Below are positions 1 through 10,097 of a stretch of DNA of 50,232 nt, piece after piece; the stretch's first letter is position 1; every line of letters starts with the position of its first letter. The stretch spans positions 1-50,232 of the forward strand of contig JBDLJB010000016.1 in NCBI GenBank assembly GCA_039714555.1, written 5' to 3'. The notes beneath the pieces were generated by a model, which was not told where the DNA came from, did not search any database, and saw only the letters and a program-made list of their open reading frames with translations. Position numbers and translations under genes: made by a program. Origin of the DNA: Namhaeicola sp039714555 (GTDB taxonomy: Bacteria > Bacteroidota > Bacteroidia > Flavobacteriales > Flavobacteriaceae).

Positions 1-789
1 GATATACTTGGTGATTGTAATGATAATTTGATTTGTCACTGGGTAGACCCAGTAGCAAATATCTGGCAACCTATGCTTGTTAAAGATGAAGATTTACAAG
101 AACATTTAGATCATGGTGATTTCCTAGGATCATGTGGATCTAATCCTGGTGAAAATTTTACTTATATTCCAGATGCAAATTTTGAACAAGCATTAATTGA
201 TGGAGTTAATGGAGTTCCGATTGATTCAGATGGTGTTATAAACAAAAGAGTTTTAACTTCTGATATTTCTGAAGTAACAGAATTGAGAATGATTGGGAAA
301 AGTATTAGTGATTTAACGGGTATTAAGGATTTTAAGAACTTAACAAATTTAAATGTTATTAATAATCAATTAACAAGCATTGATTTGTCTATGAATACCT
401 TATTAGTATATTTAATTTTTACTAACAATCAGATTGAAAACATAAACTTATCTAAAAATACGCTTTTGTATCAGTTAGTATGTGATTATAATGAATTGAC
501 AAGTTTAGATCTAAGTAATAATCCTAATTTAAATATATTATATTGTACCAATAATAAATTGGTAAGTTTAGATTTAAGCAACAATCCTAATTTGGTTAGA
601 TTAACATGTCAGGTAAATATGTTAAATAGTTTGAATGTTAAAAATGGTAATAATTCAAAAATTACAAACTTTAGGGCATATTCTAATCCTGATTTAGATT
701 ATATTACAGTTGATGAACCTATCTCCGCTAATGCAGGAATAGCACCATATGATACCTGGATTAAAGATGCCACAGCTACTTATAATTAA
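1..789 (+). CDS. Leucine-rich repeat surface protein, 5' end outside window
   Basis: The frame is open back to base 1, so the start lies upstream. The visible N-terminal part contains a segment ending HLDHGDFLGSC, a short module I associate with secreted flavobacterial proteins. It is followed by about five leucine-rich repeats of 21 residues with the pattern L..L.C..N.L..LDLS.NPNL. Such repeats form a solenoid that binds proteins or glycans at the cell surface. Two neighbouring units are nearly identical at DNA level (around 497-531 and 560-594), which points to recent duplication. The protein ends soon after the repeats with no recognisable type IX sorting domain or anchor. Ligand unknown. 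A strong terminator follows. Confidence 0.8.
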   Translation, partial: DILGDCNDNLICHWVDPVANIWQPMLVKDEDLQEHLDHGDFLGSCGSNPGENFTYIPDANFEQALIDGVNGVPIDSDGVINKRVLTSDISEVTELRMIGKSISDLTGIKDFKNLTNLNVINNQLTSIDLSMNTLLVYLIFTNNQIENINLSKNTLLYQLVCDYNELTSLDLSNNPNLNILYCTNNKLVSLDLSNNPNLVRLTCQVNMLNSLNVKNGNNSKITNFRAYSNPDLDYITVDEPISANAGIAPYDTWIKDATATYN

Positions 790-814
790 GATCATAATAA
801 CAATTATTTTACTC

Positions 815-846
815 AAACCCTACTAATTAGTTTTAGTAGGGTTTTT
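815..846 (+). terminator. Rho-independent terminator after the LRR gene
   Basis: A perfect 12-bp stem (815-826 with 833-844) closes a 6-base loop and runs into a T tract. It starts 26 bases after the LRR stop codon, so it should end that transcript. Confidence 0.85.
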
Positions 847-1039
847 AGATAGCAGACACTTTTTTTAATTTTAATGATTGAAAATTGAATATTAAAAGAA
901 GTAGATTCCTTTATGTACTTCTATATTATCCCCAAAAAATATAAAACAATTTAGAAGTAGATATAAAACATTAACTTTAAACTGTAAATATGAAATTAAG
1001 CATTTGATAATAACCACTGTTAAATAAAAAATAAAATAA

Positions 1040-1906
1040 ATGCGAAACCTAATACTACTAGTTTTAACAATCATTAGCCTTTACTCATGTAAAGAAGAAG
1101 CACATTGGACAAATTTATTAGATAAAGAATTATCGCATTGGGATAATTATTTAAGCTTCAGACATCAGGTAGGATACAACGGACAAACACCTAAAGACAA
1201 AGATGGAAAATTAATCCCACCAATAGGCTTAAACCAGAAGGGTTACAATGTTTTTACTGTAATAGAAGAGGAAAATGAGCCGGTATTAATAATTAGTGGT
1301 GAAATATATGGCTGTGTTTTTACTAAAAAAGAATATGCCAATTATCATCTCAAACTAAAAGTTAAATGGGGTAATAAAAAATGGATACCCAGAGAAAATT
1401 TATTAAAAGACTCTGGAATATTATACCATTCAATAGGTCAGCAAGGTGCTGAACATTGGCGATCATGGATGCTTTCGCAGGAATTTCAAATTATGGAAGG
1501 TCATATGGGTGACTACTGGAATCAAGCAACTTCTGCAATTGATATAAAGGCATTTATTCCTGAATATATAATGAATCCGGTTGCAGATAAAAGCCAATCT
1601 TTTATTCCAATAGGTGAAGGTGAAAAAATACCTGGTTTTTGTCTTCGCAGTGCAAACTATGAAAACAAACATGGAGTGTGGAATACGCTAGAATTAATAT
1701 GTTTTGAAGATAAAAGTTTACACATAGTAAATGGTCATGTAGTTATGATTCTCAAAAATTCAAGATATATTAAAAATGGCGAAAAAATCCCTCTGAACAA
1801 AGGAAAAATTCAATTGCAAAGTGAAGCGGCTGAAGTTTATTATAAAGATATCAAAATTAAAAACCTGGAATCATTTCCAAATGAATATTCTCAATATTTT
1901 CATTAA
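1040..1906 (+). CDS. DUF1080 / 3-keto-disaccharide hydrolase-family lipoprotein
   Basis: A 288-residue protein with an N-terminal lipoprotein signal ending in the lipobox LYSC (Cys17), so it is probably anchored in the cell envelope. The rest matches the DUF1080 family (3-keto-glucoside/3-keto-disaccharide hydrolase, concanavalin-like fold). Visible family features are SGILYHSIG, the EFQIMEG strand, GVWNTLEL, and the C-terminal IQLQSEAAEVYYKDIKI. Some family members cleave 3-keto-glycosides, while many remain uncharacterised. No partner oxidoreductase lies nearby, so the substrate cannot be told. It stands alone between the LRR gene and another lipoprotein gene. Confidence 0.8.
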   Translation: MRNLILLVLTIISLYSCKEEAHWTNLLDKELSHWDNYLSFRHQVGYNGQTPKDKDGKLIPPIGLNQKGYNVFTVIEEENEPVLIISGEIYGCVFTKKEYANYHLKLKVKWGNKKWIPRENLLKDSGILYHSIGQQGAEHWRSWMLSQEFQIMEGHMGDYWNQATSAIDIKAFIPEYIMNPVADKSQSFIPIGEGEKIPGFCLRSANYENKHGVWNTLELICFEDKSLHIVNGHVVMILKNSRYIKNGEKIPLNKGKIQLQSEAAEVYYKDIKIKNLESFPNEYSQYFH

Positions 1907-2034
1907 ATCTTAAAAATTTATTTATTAGAAAGTTGAAATTTTTTACTATAACCTAAAAACACCTATATTTTATATGTTTTATATAATATTTCATAATTAT
2001 TTGAGTTATGAAAGCAACTAATTTATAAAGCATT

Positions 2035-3189
2035 ATGAAAGGATTTCTCAGAATTACAATTATTGGATTATTAATTGGATCTTTTATTTCATCCTGTACT
2101 TCACCCCAAAAACTATTGGAAAAAGGTAATTATTATGAGGCGGTTTTACTTTCGGTAGAAAAACTAAAAAAGAATCCAAATAACAAAAATGCTAGAGAAA
2201 CTTTGGTTCAGGCCTATCCTTTGGCAATTGAAGGCTTATTAGATAAATTAGAAAAAGATAATCTCATACAGCCTAATTTTGCCAATACAAATGCTGTTTA
2301 TACTTATGAAGATCTAAACAGGGTTTATGAAAAGATACAACAAAGTCCTGCAGCAAAACAAATTATTAAGAATCCTGAAAAATATTACGAACAGCTGTCA
2401 AGAGTAAAACCTATGGCTGCTGAAGAACAATATAAGGCAGGTGTAGAACAACTTTCTATAGAATCAAGAGAAAATGCCAAGCAAGCCTATTATTATTTTC
2501 AGAATGCTGATGGTTTTGTAAAGAACTACAAAGATGTATCCGGAAAAATGGAGCAATCATACAATATGGCATTAATACATGTTATTGCCGATTTTAAACC
2601 GGTAAACTCGAGAATATATAGTTTAAGCGCTACATCATTTTATAATGAATTAAAGAATAATCTTCAACATATTGAAAAAAATCATTTTGTTCGCTTTTAT
2701 TCTGTCAATGAAGCAAAAAATATAGCTCTAAATGATCCCGATCAATATTTAGAAGTAAATTTTGAAGATTTTGTTGTAGGAGAAACCCATACCACCGAGC
2801 GCATTGAAAATATGCAGGCAGATAGTGTAAAAGTTGGTGAAATAACTGTACGTGGAGATACGAAAAAGGATGTATTTGGTACTGTAAAAGCCAAAGTTTC
2901 AATCAATCATATGGAAATCATTTCAAAAGGAATCGTTAATCTAACTGTTATTGAAAATAATACGAGCAATAAAGTTCTATTAAATCAAAATTTTCCCGGA
3001 GAGTTTGTATGGTTTAATGAATGGGGATCTTATAATGGTGATGAACGTGCTTTAACACAAGAGCAATTAAATATTTGTAGAAATAAACAAATACCACCTC
3101 CACCTCCACAGCAAATGTTTGTGGAATTTACCAAACCAATTTATGCTCAATTAAATAACAGATTGAATAATTTTTATAAGAATTATTAG
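2035..3189 (+). CDS. Lipoprotein with TPR-like N-terminus, function unknown
   Basis: A 384-residue protein with a signal peptide and lipobox ISSC (Cys21). Residues about 25-60 look like a helical TPR-type hairpin (LLEKGNYYEAVLLSVEKLKK). The middle is helical and the C-terminal half is probably beta-rich, with a short proline run (PPPPPQQ) near the end. I do not recognise a characterised family. It is transcribed toward the DUF5916 gene, whose stop lies 9 bases away on the other strand. The name TPR-like is only a description of its N-terminus. Confidence 0.7.
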   Translation: MKGFLRITIIGLLIGSFISSCTSPQKLLEKGNYYEAVLLSVEKLKKNPNNKNARETLVQAYPLAIEGLLDKLEKDNLIQPNFANTNAVYTYEDLNRVYEKIQQSPAAKQIIKNPEKYYEQLSRVKPMAAEEQYKAGVEQLSIESRENAKQAYYYFQNADGFVKNYKDVSGKMEQSYNMALIHVIADFKPVNSRIYSLSATSFYNELKNNLQHIEKNHFVRFYSVNEAKNIALNDPDQYLEVNFEDFVVGETHTTERIENMQADSVKVGEITVRGDTKKDVFGTVKAKVSINHMEIISKGIVNLTVIENNTSNKVLLNQNFPGEFVWFNEWGSYNGDERALTQEQLNICRNKQIPPPPPQQMFVEFTKPIYAQLNNRLNNFYKNY

Positions 3190-3197
3190 TTATTTTA

Positions 3198-5351
3198 TTA
3201 CAATGCAAAACGCCAGATAAGTTTTGCAAGGATTGTAGTACGCTTTAACTTAATACCTTCATTGGTGTCAAATTCCTGATTTACTACAAAATAAAAAAAG
3301 CTTCCAATTTTGGGTATCCAGTTGATACGATAATTTATCAAAATATCCTCATCTTGGGTATTCCATTGAGCATAAACACTCGATTGTAATTTTGGATTAA
3401 ATGCATAGTCAATTCTTCCTCCTATTTCATCGGTAGAAAAAGATCTTTCGGGAAGTTGTATATAATTTCTTTGCCAGTCAACATTAAAATTTAAATGTTT
3501 ATCAATATTAAAATAAGTATTTATTTCAAATTTTTGACGGTTACCTGTATAGAATTCACCAACATTTACTCCCAACTCCCCAGAAATTTTTCTACCTTTA
3601 AAAGAACTAAATAGTAATTCTAACCGGTTATCCCAATATTCACCTGCAGGAATAACAACATCATCGACCAATTCAAAATCCTCCGTTGGGTGGTCAAAAA
3701 GATGTTGTACGTTTAACTCCATAAATTCACCACTCTTTGTTACAAATCCCAAAGGTCTCCATTCGTAAAAAATACTTTCCAAGTCATTGGTTTCATCATT
3801 GATATAATAATTGATATCGATAGGTTTAAATATTAAATTTCTAAAAAAAGGTAATTTTTTAAATCTCGGGTTAAACTGTAACTCAGTATATAACATTCGA
3901 TAATTATTTCGATTTGTAAATCCCAGCTCCGAATTAAAACCTTTTTGTACCGTTGTAAATCCAAAATCATATTCAACAATATCATTTGGGTAACTTAAAA
4001 AAACATTATAAGTAAGGTTATTTTGATTCAAATCATCGGAAATATTATCGGTTTTAGTATCCGAAACTGCAAAAGAAGTACCTACCAATAAATTCTTATT
4101 TCCAAAAAGTTCAGATGTAGAATAAGTAAAATCCGAACCAAAAACCCTGTTATAATGATTTTTAGTAAACTTTTGTGTGGCAATTATACCAATACTTGAT
4201 TGTTTAAAGATATCTTGCTTTACTCTGATAATCGAATAATTTGTTGAAGCAATACTATCTTTTTCAGCTGTTTGAATACTCATTACACCAATATTTGTTT
4301 TGTTGAGTTTTCCAAAAAGTCGGATACCTGCAATAATGGGAACTTCTGTATGGTTATCTATACCAATTCTTCTGCTGTAAAATAATCGGTTACTTCCAAC
4401 ATTCATTTCGTAATTGTTTTTCCCTTCTAAAAAGAATTGTCTTTTTTCAGGAAAAAAAAGAGAAAAACGAGTAAAATTTATTTGTTTTCTATCCGATTCT
4501 ACCTGAGCAAAATCGGTATTGATTGAAAAATTTAATTTAAAAGTAGGAGTAATATCAAAATTTACTTCACCACCAATTTTAAATGTAGTATCTGTATCAC
4601 CTTCCGAAAACTCTACGCCACCAAGTACATATGGGTTTATCTCAATTTTAGTACCTTGTTTGATATCATTTATTCCGGTCAATTTGCCTCCTTGCGATAT
4701 TTTTTCTACATCGTACAATCTAGACCAACCCTGCCAAAGTACTTGCTCCTTTTTTCTTCTAATATTTCTTTCAAAATTAATACCCCAGGTTTGTGCTACT
4801 TCTTTTTTAAATTTTAAGGTACTAAACGGAATCACCATTTCTGCAAACCATCCTTTTTCATTTCTTGTAACAACAACATCCCATACACCATTCCAGTCTT
4901 TATTCCATTCTTTACCTTCATCCCCAATCAAAATATCCGCCATAGCACCGTTGGGATTGGTAACAAACAAATAACCGTTTCGATTATCGTTAAACGGACT
5001 TATCATTATTTCAATATTATCATCACTACGCCAACTAAAATCGCGTGCCATTTGTTGTGCCGAAATCTTATCAGGTTCACTATCATAACACCAAATACCA
5101 AAATAAATTTGGTTAGTATTATACACTACTGCAATTTTAGTTTTTTCAGTAGCAGGCTCGCCTTCGTTTTGTTCTCTTTGAGTAAAATTTTCTATGGATA
5201 TGGCATTTTGCCAACAAGCTTCATCCAATTTTCCATCAAGTTTGATATTCGTTTCACAATAGGATGCCCTTAAAGTATCTGGTTGAGAATGTTGTGCAAG
5301 TATTGGTAAGGTCAACAAAATGGATAATATGATAAAGAGAATATGTTTCAC
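3198..5351 (-). CDS. DUF5916 outer-membrane protein with N-terminal CBM9-like domain
   Basis: A 717-residue exported protein. The signal peptide ends near AQHS. Residues about 25-230 resemble a family 9 carbohydrate-binding (DOMON-like) domain (IKLDGKLDEACW, YFGIWCYD). The remainder is the DUF5916 region: alternating aromatic strands typical of an outer-membrane beta-barrel, ending in a terminal aromatic/leucine strand (LIWRFAL). The start codon is GTG, chosen because it is followed directly by a good signal peptide (KHILFIILSILL) and no ATG fits. The family is common in Bacteroidota near surface degradation systems, but its role is unproven. Convergent with the lipoprotein gene at 2035. Confidence 0.8.
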   Translation of the reverse strand: MKHILFIILSILLTLPILAQHSQPDTLRASYCETNIKLDGKLDEACWQNAISIENFTQREQNEGEPATEKTKIAVVYNTNQIYFGIWCYDSEPDKISAQQMARDFSWRSDDNIEIMISPFNDNRNGYLFVTNPNGAMADILIGDEGKEWNKDWNGVWDVVVTRNEKGWFAEMVIPFSTLKFKKEVAQTWGINFERNIRRKKEQVLWQGWSRLYDVEKISQGGKLTGINDIKQGTKIEINPYVLGGVEFSEGDTDTTFKIGGEVNFDITPTFKLNFSINTDFAQVESDRKQINFTRFSLFFPEKRQFFLEGKNNYEMNVGSNRLFYSRRIGIDNHTEVPIIAGIRLFGKLNKTNIGVMSIQTAEKDSIASTNYSIIRVKQDIFKQSSIGIIATQKFTKNHYNRVFGSDFTYSTSELFGNKNLLVGTSFAVSDTKTDNISDDLNQNNLTYNVFLSYPNDIVEYDFGFTTVQKGFNSELGFTNRNNYRMLYTELQFNPRFKKLPFFRNLIFKPIDINYYINDETNDLESIFYEWRPLGFVTKSGEFMELNVQHLFDHPTEDFELVDDVVIPAGEYWDNRLELLFSSFKGRKISGELGVNVGEFYTGNRQKFEINTYFNIDKHLNFNVDWQRNYIQLPERSFSTDEIGGRIDYAFNPKLQSSVYAQWNTQDEDILINYRINWIPKIGSFFYFVVNQEFDTNEGIKLKRTTILAKLIWRFAL

Positions 5352-5474
5352 TCTCGTAGATTAAATGATCAATTTATTTATAAAAAACTTGGTAAAGGTC
5401 TGTTTTAAAAAAAATTTAACTGCTGATTTTTATCAGTTCACTAAAAATCCTTTGTTAGAAATTTGATAAATAAC

Positions 5475-6686
5475 TCAAATAAATACACTTTCAAACACTT
5501 CCCAAAAAGAGGTAAATGACTTTGTAACAACTTCGGCATCATTGATCGTTAAAGGCACTTTTAAAGCAAGTGGTGCAAATGCCATTGCCATTCGGTGATC
5601 ATTATAGGTATCAATAGCAATATTTTTATTTATATGATCTGATTGTTCTAAATGTAAACTTTCATCGGTTATATTAACTTGTGCCCCTAACTTTTCCAAT
5701 TCATTTTTTAGCGCCACCAACCTATCAGTTTCTTTAATTTTTAAAGTGTGTAATCCTGTAAGATCACAAGCAACTCCCAATCCTAAACAAGTTACAGCAA
5801 TGGTCTGGGCAATATCAGGATAATTAACCAGATTTAAAGATAATGGCTTAGGTTCAATATGGATTTTACTGAGCGTGATCATGCCATTATTGAATTTAGT
5901 TGCTACCCCAAAATGTTTATAGATATCAACCAATGAGCTATCTCCTTGTAAACTTCCTTTTTTATAAGATAATAATGATAATGATGTTCCCTCTTCACTT
6001 AAAGCTACCAAACTATAAAAATAGGAAGCCGAGCTCCAATCAGATTCAACTACAATAGTATTAGGTTTGATACTTTTTAAAGGGGCAATCTTGATAATAT
6101 TATCGCCCCACGAATATGAAACCCCTATTTCATCAAGTAGAACTAGGGTCATTTTAATATAGGGTATTGATGTAATATCACCGAGTAATTCGATTTCCAA
6201 TCCATTTTGAAGAGAAGGTGCAATTAATAATAAAGCCGAAATATATTGGCTACTCACATTTCCCTGAATTCTAACTTTATTACTGATAAGATTTTTACCT
6301 TTTATTTCTAGCGGTGGAAATCCTGATTTATTCAAATACTGAATATCTGCTCCCAATGATTGCAATGCTTCAACCAAAATTTCTATTGGTCGGTTTTGCA
6401 TACGCTCTGAACCGGTTAAAATAATTTCACTACCTTCTTTAACAGAAAAGTAAGCCGTTAAGAATCGCATGGCAGTTCCGGCATGACCGATATCAATTAT
6501 TTTATTATTAGAAGATAAGGCTTCTTGTAAGTGTTTAGTGTCATCTGAATCAGATAAGTTCTCTAACCTAAGATCATTAAAAAACTGTTGTAAGACTAAC
6601 AATCTATTGGATTCACTTTTTGAACCAGATATAATGATCTTAATATTTGTAATATGTTTATCTGTGAAATCTAAGAATAAATTCAT
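5475..6686 (-). CDS. aroA: 3-phosphoshikimate 1-carboxyvinyltransferase (EPSP synthase)
   Basis: A cytosolic shikimate-pathway enzyme that transfers enolpyruvate from PEP to shikimate 3-phosphate. The 403-residue length is near the usual size for Bacteroidota. Recognisable sites are SKSESNRL (substrate-binding lysine about residue 23), GHAGTAMRF (67-75, the PEP loop; the first position is His rather than the Asn of the common form), ERMQNRPI, NVSSQYISALL, DWSSASYF, YPDIAQTIA with the catalytic Asp, KETDRL, and DHRMAMAFA near the C-terminus. It is monocistronic here and divergent from the BNR-repeat gene, with only 65 bases between the two likely start codons. Confidence 0.95.
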   Translation of the reverse strand: MNLFLDFTDKHITNIKIIISGSKSESNRLLVLQQFFNDLRLENLSDSDDTKHLQEALSSNNKIIDIGHAGTAMRFLTAYFSVKEGSEIILTGSERMQNRPIEILVEALQSLGADIQYLNKSGFPPLEIKGKNLISNKVRIQGNVSSQYISALLLIAPSLQNGLEIELLGDITSIPYIKMTLVLLDEIGVSYSWGDNIIKIAPLKSIKPNTIVVESDWSSASYFYSLVALSEEGTSLSLLSYKKGSLQGDSSLVDIYKHFGVATKFNNGMITLSKIHIEPKPLSLNLVNYPDIAQTIAVTCLGLGVACDLTGLHTLKIKETDRLVALKNELEKLGAQVNITDESLHLEQSDHINKNIAIDTYNDHRMAMAFAPLALKVPLTINDAEVVTKSFTSFWEVFESVFI

Positions 6687-6751
6687 TTAATAATTTCTTC
6701 AGTTTATTTTTATTGTTAATTTTAGCACTCTATTCAACATACTCTATCATT

Positions 6752-9700
6752 ATGAAAAAAATCAGTCTTTTATTTGTTTGCTTGTTATTATTTGTAAACC
6801 ACAAAGGTAATGCACAAAAAAATGTAACCAAATTTTCAGAGAAATATTATGAAGCTATGCAATGGCGTAATATTGGCCCTTTTAGGGGTGGTAGAAGTGC
6901 TGCTGTGACAGGTGTTTCTGGAAAAGCAAATTTATTTTATATGGGCGCTGCAGGTGGTGGTATCTGGAAAACTACCGATGCAGGAAATACATGGAAAAAT
7001 ATTTCTGATGATTTTTTTGGAGGCTCTGTTGGTGCTGTTGCTGTAAGTGAATGGGATAACAATGTAATTTACGTTGGTAATGGTGAGAAAACTGTTCGTG
7101 GCAATGTTTCATCGGGCGATGGAGTATGGAAATCTGTTGATGCAGGAAAAACCTGGAAACATATTGGATTAACAAATTCAAGGCATATTCCCAGAATTAA
7201 GATTCATCCAAAAAATTCTGATATTGTTTATGCCGCAGTTTTAGGAGACCTATATAAATCTTCAAATGAAAGAGGTGTATATAAATCTGTTGATGGTGGC
7301 AAATCATGGAAAAAGGTTTTATTTGCTAATGCAGATGCAGGTGCTATTGACCTAATCATTGACCCTAACAATCCAAGAATTTTATATGCTTCTACATGGA
7401 ATGTAAGAAGAACCCCTTACAGTCTTTCAAGTGGTGGTGATGGTTCTGCTTTATGGAAAAGTACCGATGGTGGAGAAACATGGAAAAATATTTCTGAAAA
7501 TGAAGGTTTACCAAAAGGTATATGGGGAATTAGCGGTATAACTGTTTCACCTATCAATTCTGATATCGTATGGGCGCTTATAGAAAATAAAAAAGGCGGC
7601 GTTTACAAATCAATTGATGCCGGTAAAACATGGAAATTGATCAATAGTGAACGTAAATTACGACAGAGAGCTTGGTATTACACCCGCATTTATGCTGATA
7701 CTCAGGATGAAAAAACAGTTTATGTTCTAAATGTAAGATATCATCGTTCAAAAGATGGAGGCAAGACTTTTGAAACCTTTAATGCTCCTCATGGTGATCA
7801 TCATGATCTTTGGATTTCCCCCGAAGATAATCAGCGAATGATCATTGGTGATGATGGCGGTGCCCAAATTAGTTTTGATGCCGGTAAAAATTGGTCAACT
7901 TATCACAATCAACCTACATCTCAATTTTACAGGGTTACAACCGATAATTATTTCCCTTACAGAATTTACGGAGCACAACAAGACAATTCAACCGTACGTA
8001 TTCTCCATAGAACAGATGGCAGATTTATAGGTGAAAAAGATTGGGAATCTACTGCAGGTGGAGAAAGTGCTCATATTGCTATTGACCCAAATAATAATGA
8101 CATAGTTTATGGTGGTAGTTATGATGGTTTTTTAACAAGAGTAAATCATAAAACCAAAGAAGTTAGAGCCATTAATGTTTGGCCTGATAATCCTATGGGA
8201 CATGGTGCAGAAGATTTTAAGTATCGATTTCAATGGAATTTTCCTATATTTTTCTCACCCAATGATCCCAAAAAATTATATGCTGCCTCTAATCATTTAC
8301 ACGTAACTTACAATGAGGGACAATCATGGGAAATTATTAGTCCGGATCTTACTAAAAACGATCCGAAAACACTTGGTTCTTCAGGCGGACCAATTACAAA
8401 AGATAATACCGGTGTTGAATATTACGGAACTATCTTTGCTGCAACTGAATCTCCTTTTGAAAAAGATTTAATTTGGACGGGTTCAGATGATGGGTTGGTT
8501 CATATTACTAAAAATGGCGGAAAAGACTGGCAAAATATTACTCCTAAAAATATGCCTGAATGGATGATGATCAATTGTATTGAAATTGATCCTTTTATTA
8601 AAGGAGGTGCTTATATTGTAGGAACAAAGTATAAATCAGGTGATTATAAGCCTTATATATACAAAACCGAAAATTATGGAAAATCGTGGAAATTGATCGT
8701 TAACGGAATTGGTAATGAAGATTTTACAAGAGCACTAAGAGCTGATCCTAAAAGGAAAGGGTTACTTTATACCGGAACTGAAAAAGGTATGTATATAAGT
8801 TTTGATGATGGCAATAGCTGGCAAAAATTTAAATTAAATCTACCCATTGTTCCTATTACTGATCTGGCAATTAAAAATAATAATTTGATCGCTGCAACAC
8901 AAGGGCGCTCTTTTTGGATCATTGATGATCTTTCTCCCTTACATCAAATAAATAACGATCTAATTAAAAATGATCTTATTCTGTACAAACCTATGGATAG
9001 TTACAGAATGAGTGGCGGTAATGGAAAAACTTCAAAAACCCAAGGACAAAATCATAATGGTGGTGTGGCAATAAATTTTTATGTGAAAGATACCGCCAAA
9101 ACAGATACCATTACGCTTAGTTTTTTAGATAAGAATAAAAATGTTATTAAGAAATATTCAACACAACCTGACAAAGATAAAAAAGAAGAAAAATTAAAAG
9201 TAAAACCTGGAAGTAATCTGTTTAACTGGAATTTGATGTATCAGGATGCAGAAAAAATAAAAGGTATGATCTTATGGTGGGCTTCACTTAGTGGTCCAAA
9301 AGCCTTACCCGGAAATTATTTTGTTGAATTATCAAAGAATAATGTTAAAAGATCAGAAGAATTTACAATTCTTAAAGATCCAAGAAGTAAGGCATCTATG
9401 GAAGATATGCAAGCGCAATTTGATTTTATTCTTGAAATAAGAGATAAATTAACTGAAACACATAAAGCATTAAAGAACATTACCAAAGTTAAAGATCAAA
9501 TTAAACAGTTAAAAAAATCAATTCCTGATAAAGAGAATCACAAAGAATTGATTGATTTTGCCGATAAAATTACTAAGGAAATAACAGTCATTGAAAATAA
9601 TTTATATCAAACAAAAAGCAAAAGTTCTCAAGACCCTCTCAATTTTCCTGTCAAATTAAATAACAAATTGGGGCATTTAAATTCGCTTACATCTATGGGC

Positions 9701-9859
9701 AATTTTAAACCAACTGATCAGGCAGTCACCTTTAAAAAAGAAACTATTCAAAAAATTGATAAAGAACTAGCAGATTTGTATGCAATTTTTGATACTGATA
9801 TTAAAGAATTAAATAAAAAAGTTAAGGAAAGTAATATCAATTTAATTCAACTCGATTAA
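6752..9859 (+). CDS. Large secreted BNR/sortilin-like beta-propeller protein
   Basis: A secreted protein of about 1035 residues. I chose ATG 6752 because it is followed by a signal peptide (KKISLLFVCLLLF...NAQ); an upstream in-frame TTG gives no better leader. Residues about 40-750 carry many BNR/Asp-box-like turns (DAGKTWK, DGGKSWK, DAGNTWK) typical of VPS10/sortilin or BNR beta-propellers. The C-terminal 250 residues include a small beta domain and a lysine-rich coiled-coil-like helix. Bacteroidota have many such proteins, often annotated as glycosyl hydrolase, but no catalytic residues are evident and the substrate is unknown. A TAATTTTAGC segment at 6716-6725 may be its promoter. Confidence 0.85.
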   Translation: MKKISLLFVCLLLFVNHKGNAQKNVTKFSEKYYEAMQWRNIGPFRGGRSAAVTGVSGKANLFYMGAAGGGIWKTTDAGNTWKNISDDFFGGSVGAVAVSEWDNNVIYVGNGEKTVRGNVSSGDGVWKSVDAGKTWKHIGLTNSRHIPRIKIHPKNSDIVYAAVLGDLYKSSNERGVYKSVDGGKSWKKVLFANADAGAIDLIIDPNNPRILYASTWNVRRTPYSLSSGGDGSALWKSTDGGETWKNISENEGLPKGIWGISGITVSPINSDIVWALIENKKGGVYKSIDAGKTWKLINSERKLRQRAWYYTRIYADTQDEKTVYVLNVRYHRSKDGGKTFETFNAPHGDHHDLWISPEDNQRMIIGDDGGAQISFDAGKNWSTYHNQPTSQFYRVTTDNYFPYRIYGAQQDNSTVRILHRTDGRFIGEKDWESTAGGESAHIAIDPNNNDIVYGGSYDGFLTRVNHKTKEVRAINVWPDNPMGHGAEDFKYRFQWNFPIFFSPNDPKKLYAASNHLHVTYNEGQSWEIISPDLTKNDPKTLGSSGGPITKDNTGVEYYGTIFAATESPFEKDLIWTGSDDGLVHITKNGGKDWQNITPKNMPEWMMINCIEIDPFIKGGAYIVGTKYKSGDYKPYIYKTENYGKSWKLIVNGIGNEDFTRALRADPKRKGLLYTGTEKGMYISFDDGNSWQKFKLNLPIVPITDLAIKNNNLIAATQGRSFWIIDDLSPLHQINNDLIKNDLILYKPMDSYRMSGGNGKTSKTQGQNHNGGVAINFYVKDTAKTDTITLSFLDKNKNVIKKYSTQPDKDKKEEKLKVKPGSNLFNWNLMYQDAEKIKGMILWWASLSGPKALPGNYFVELSKNNVKRSEEFTILKDPRSKASMEDMQAQFDFILEIRDKLTETHKALKNITKVKDQIKQLKKSIPDKENHKELIDFADKITKEITVIENNLYQTKSKSSQDPLNFPVKLNNKLGHLNSLTSMGNFKPTDQAVTFKKETIQKIDKELADLYAIFDTDIKELNKKVKESNINLIQLD

Positions 9860-9910
9860 AAGATCGGAATTTTAATAAAAAATGGTTTGAAAATCAATTA
9901 GAAGTTAATA

Positions 9911-10056
9911 ACCTCCTCTCAAAGAGGGGTGGCACAAAGTACCGGGTGGTTTATCATGTGAATTTAATTTAAAATTCATCATTCAAAATTTGAGAAGTTT
10001 TCCCCTTCTAAAATCAAAAAAATGAATATTGATTATCGATCAACGATTTTTGATTT
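9911..10056. repeat. Intergenic repeat-like element with nested inverted repeats
   Basis: This gene-free stretch has two distinct parts. At 9911-9950 a GC-richer stretch with small inverted repeats (CCTCT/AGAGG at 915-919/923-927; GGCAC...GTACC) looks like an intergenic repeat I associate with flavobacterial genomes. At 10011-10056 a perfect 10-bp inverted repeat (AAATCAAAAA with TTTTTGATTT) encloses a smaller TTGAT-N5-ATCAA. No second copy occurs in the window, so its repetitive nature is inferred from memory of similar sequences. Confidence 0.4.
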
Positions 10057-10097
10057 GGGATATTCAGTCCTTTTCAGTTTTCTTTTTGGCAAATAAA

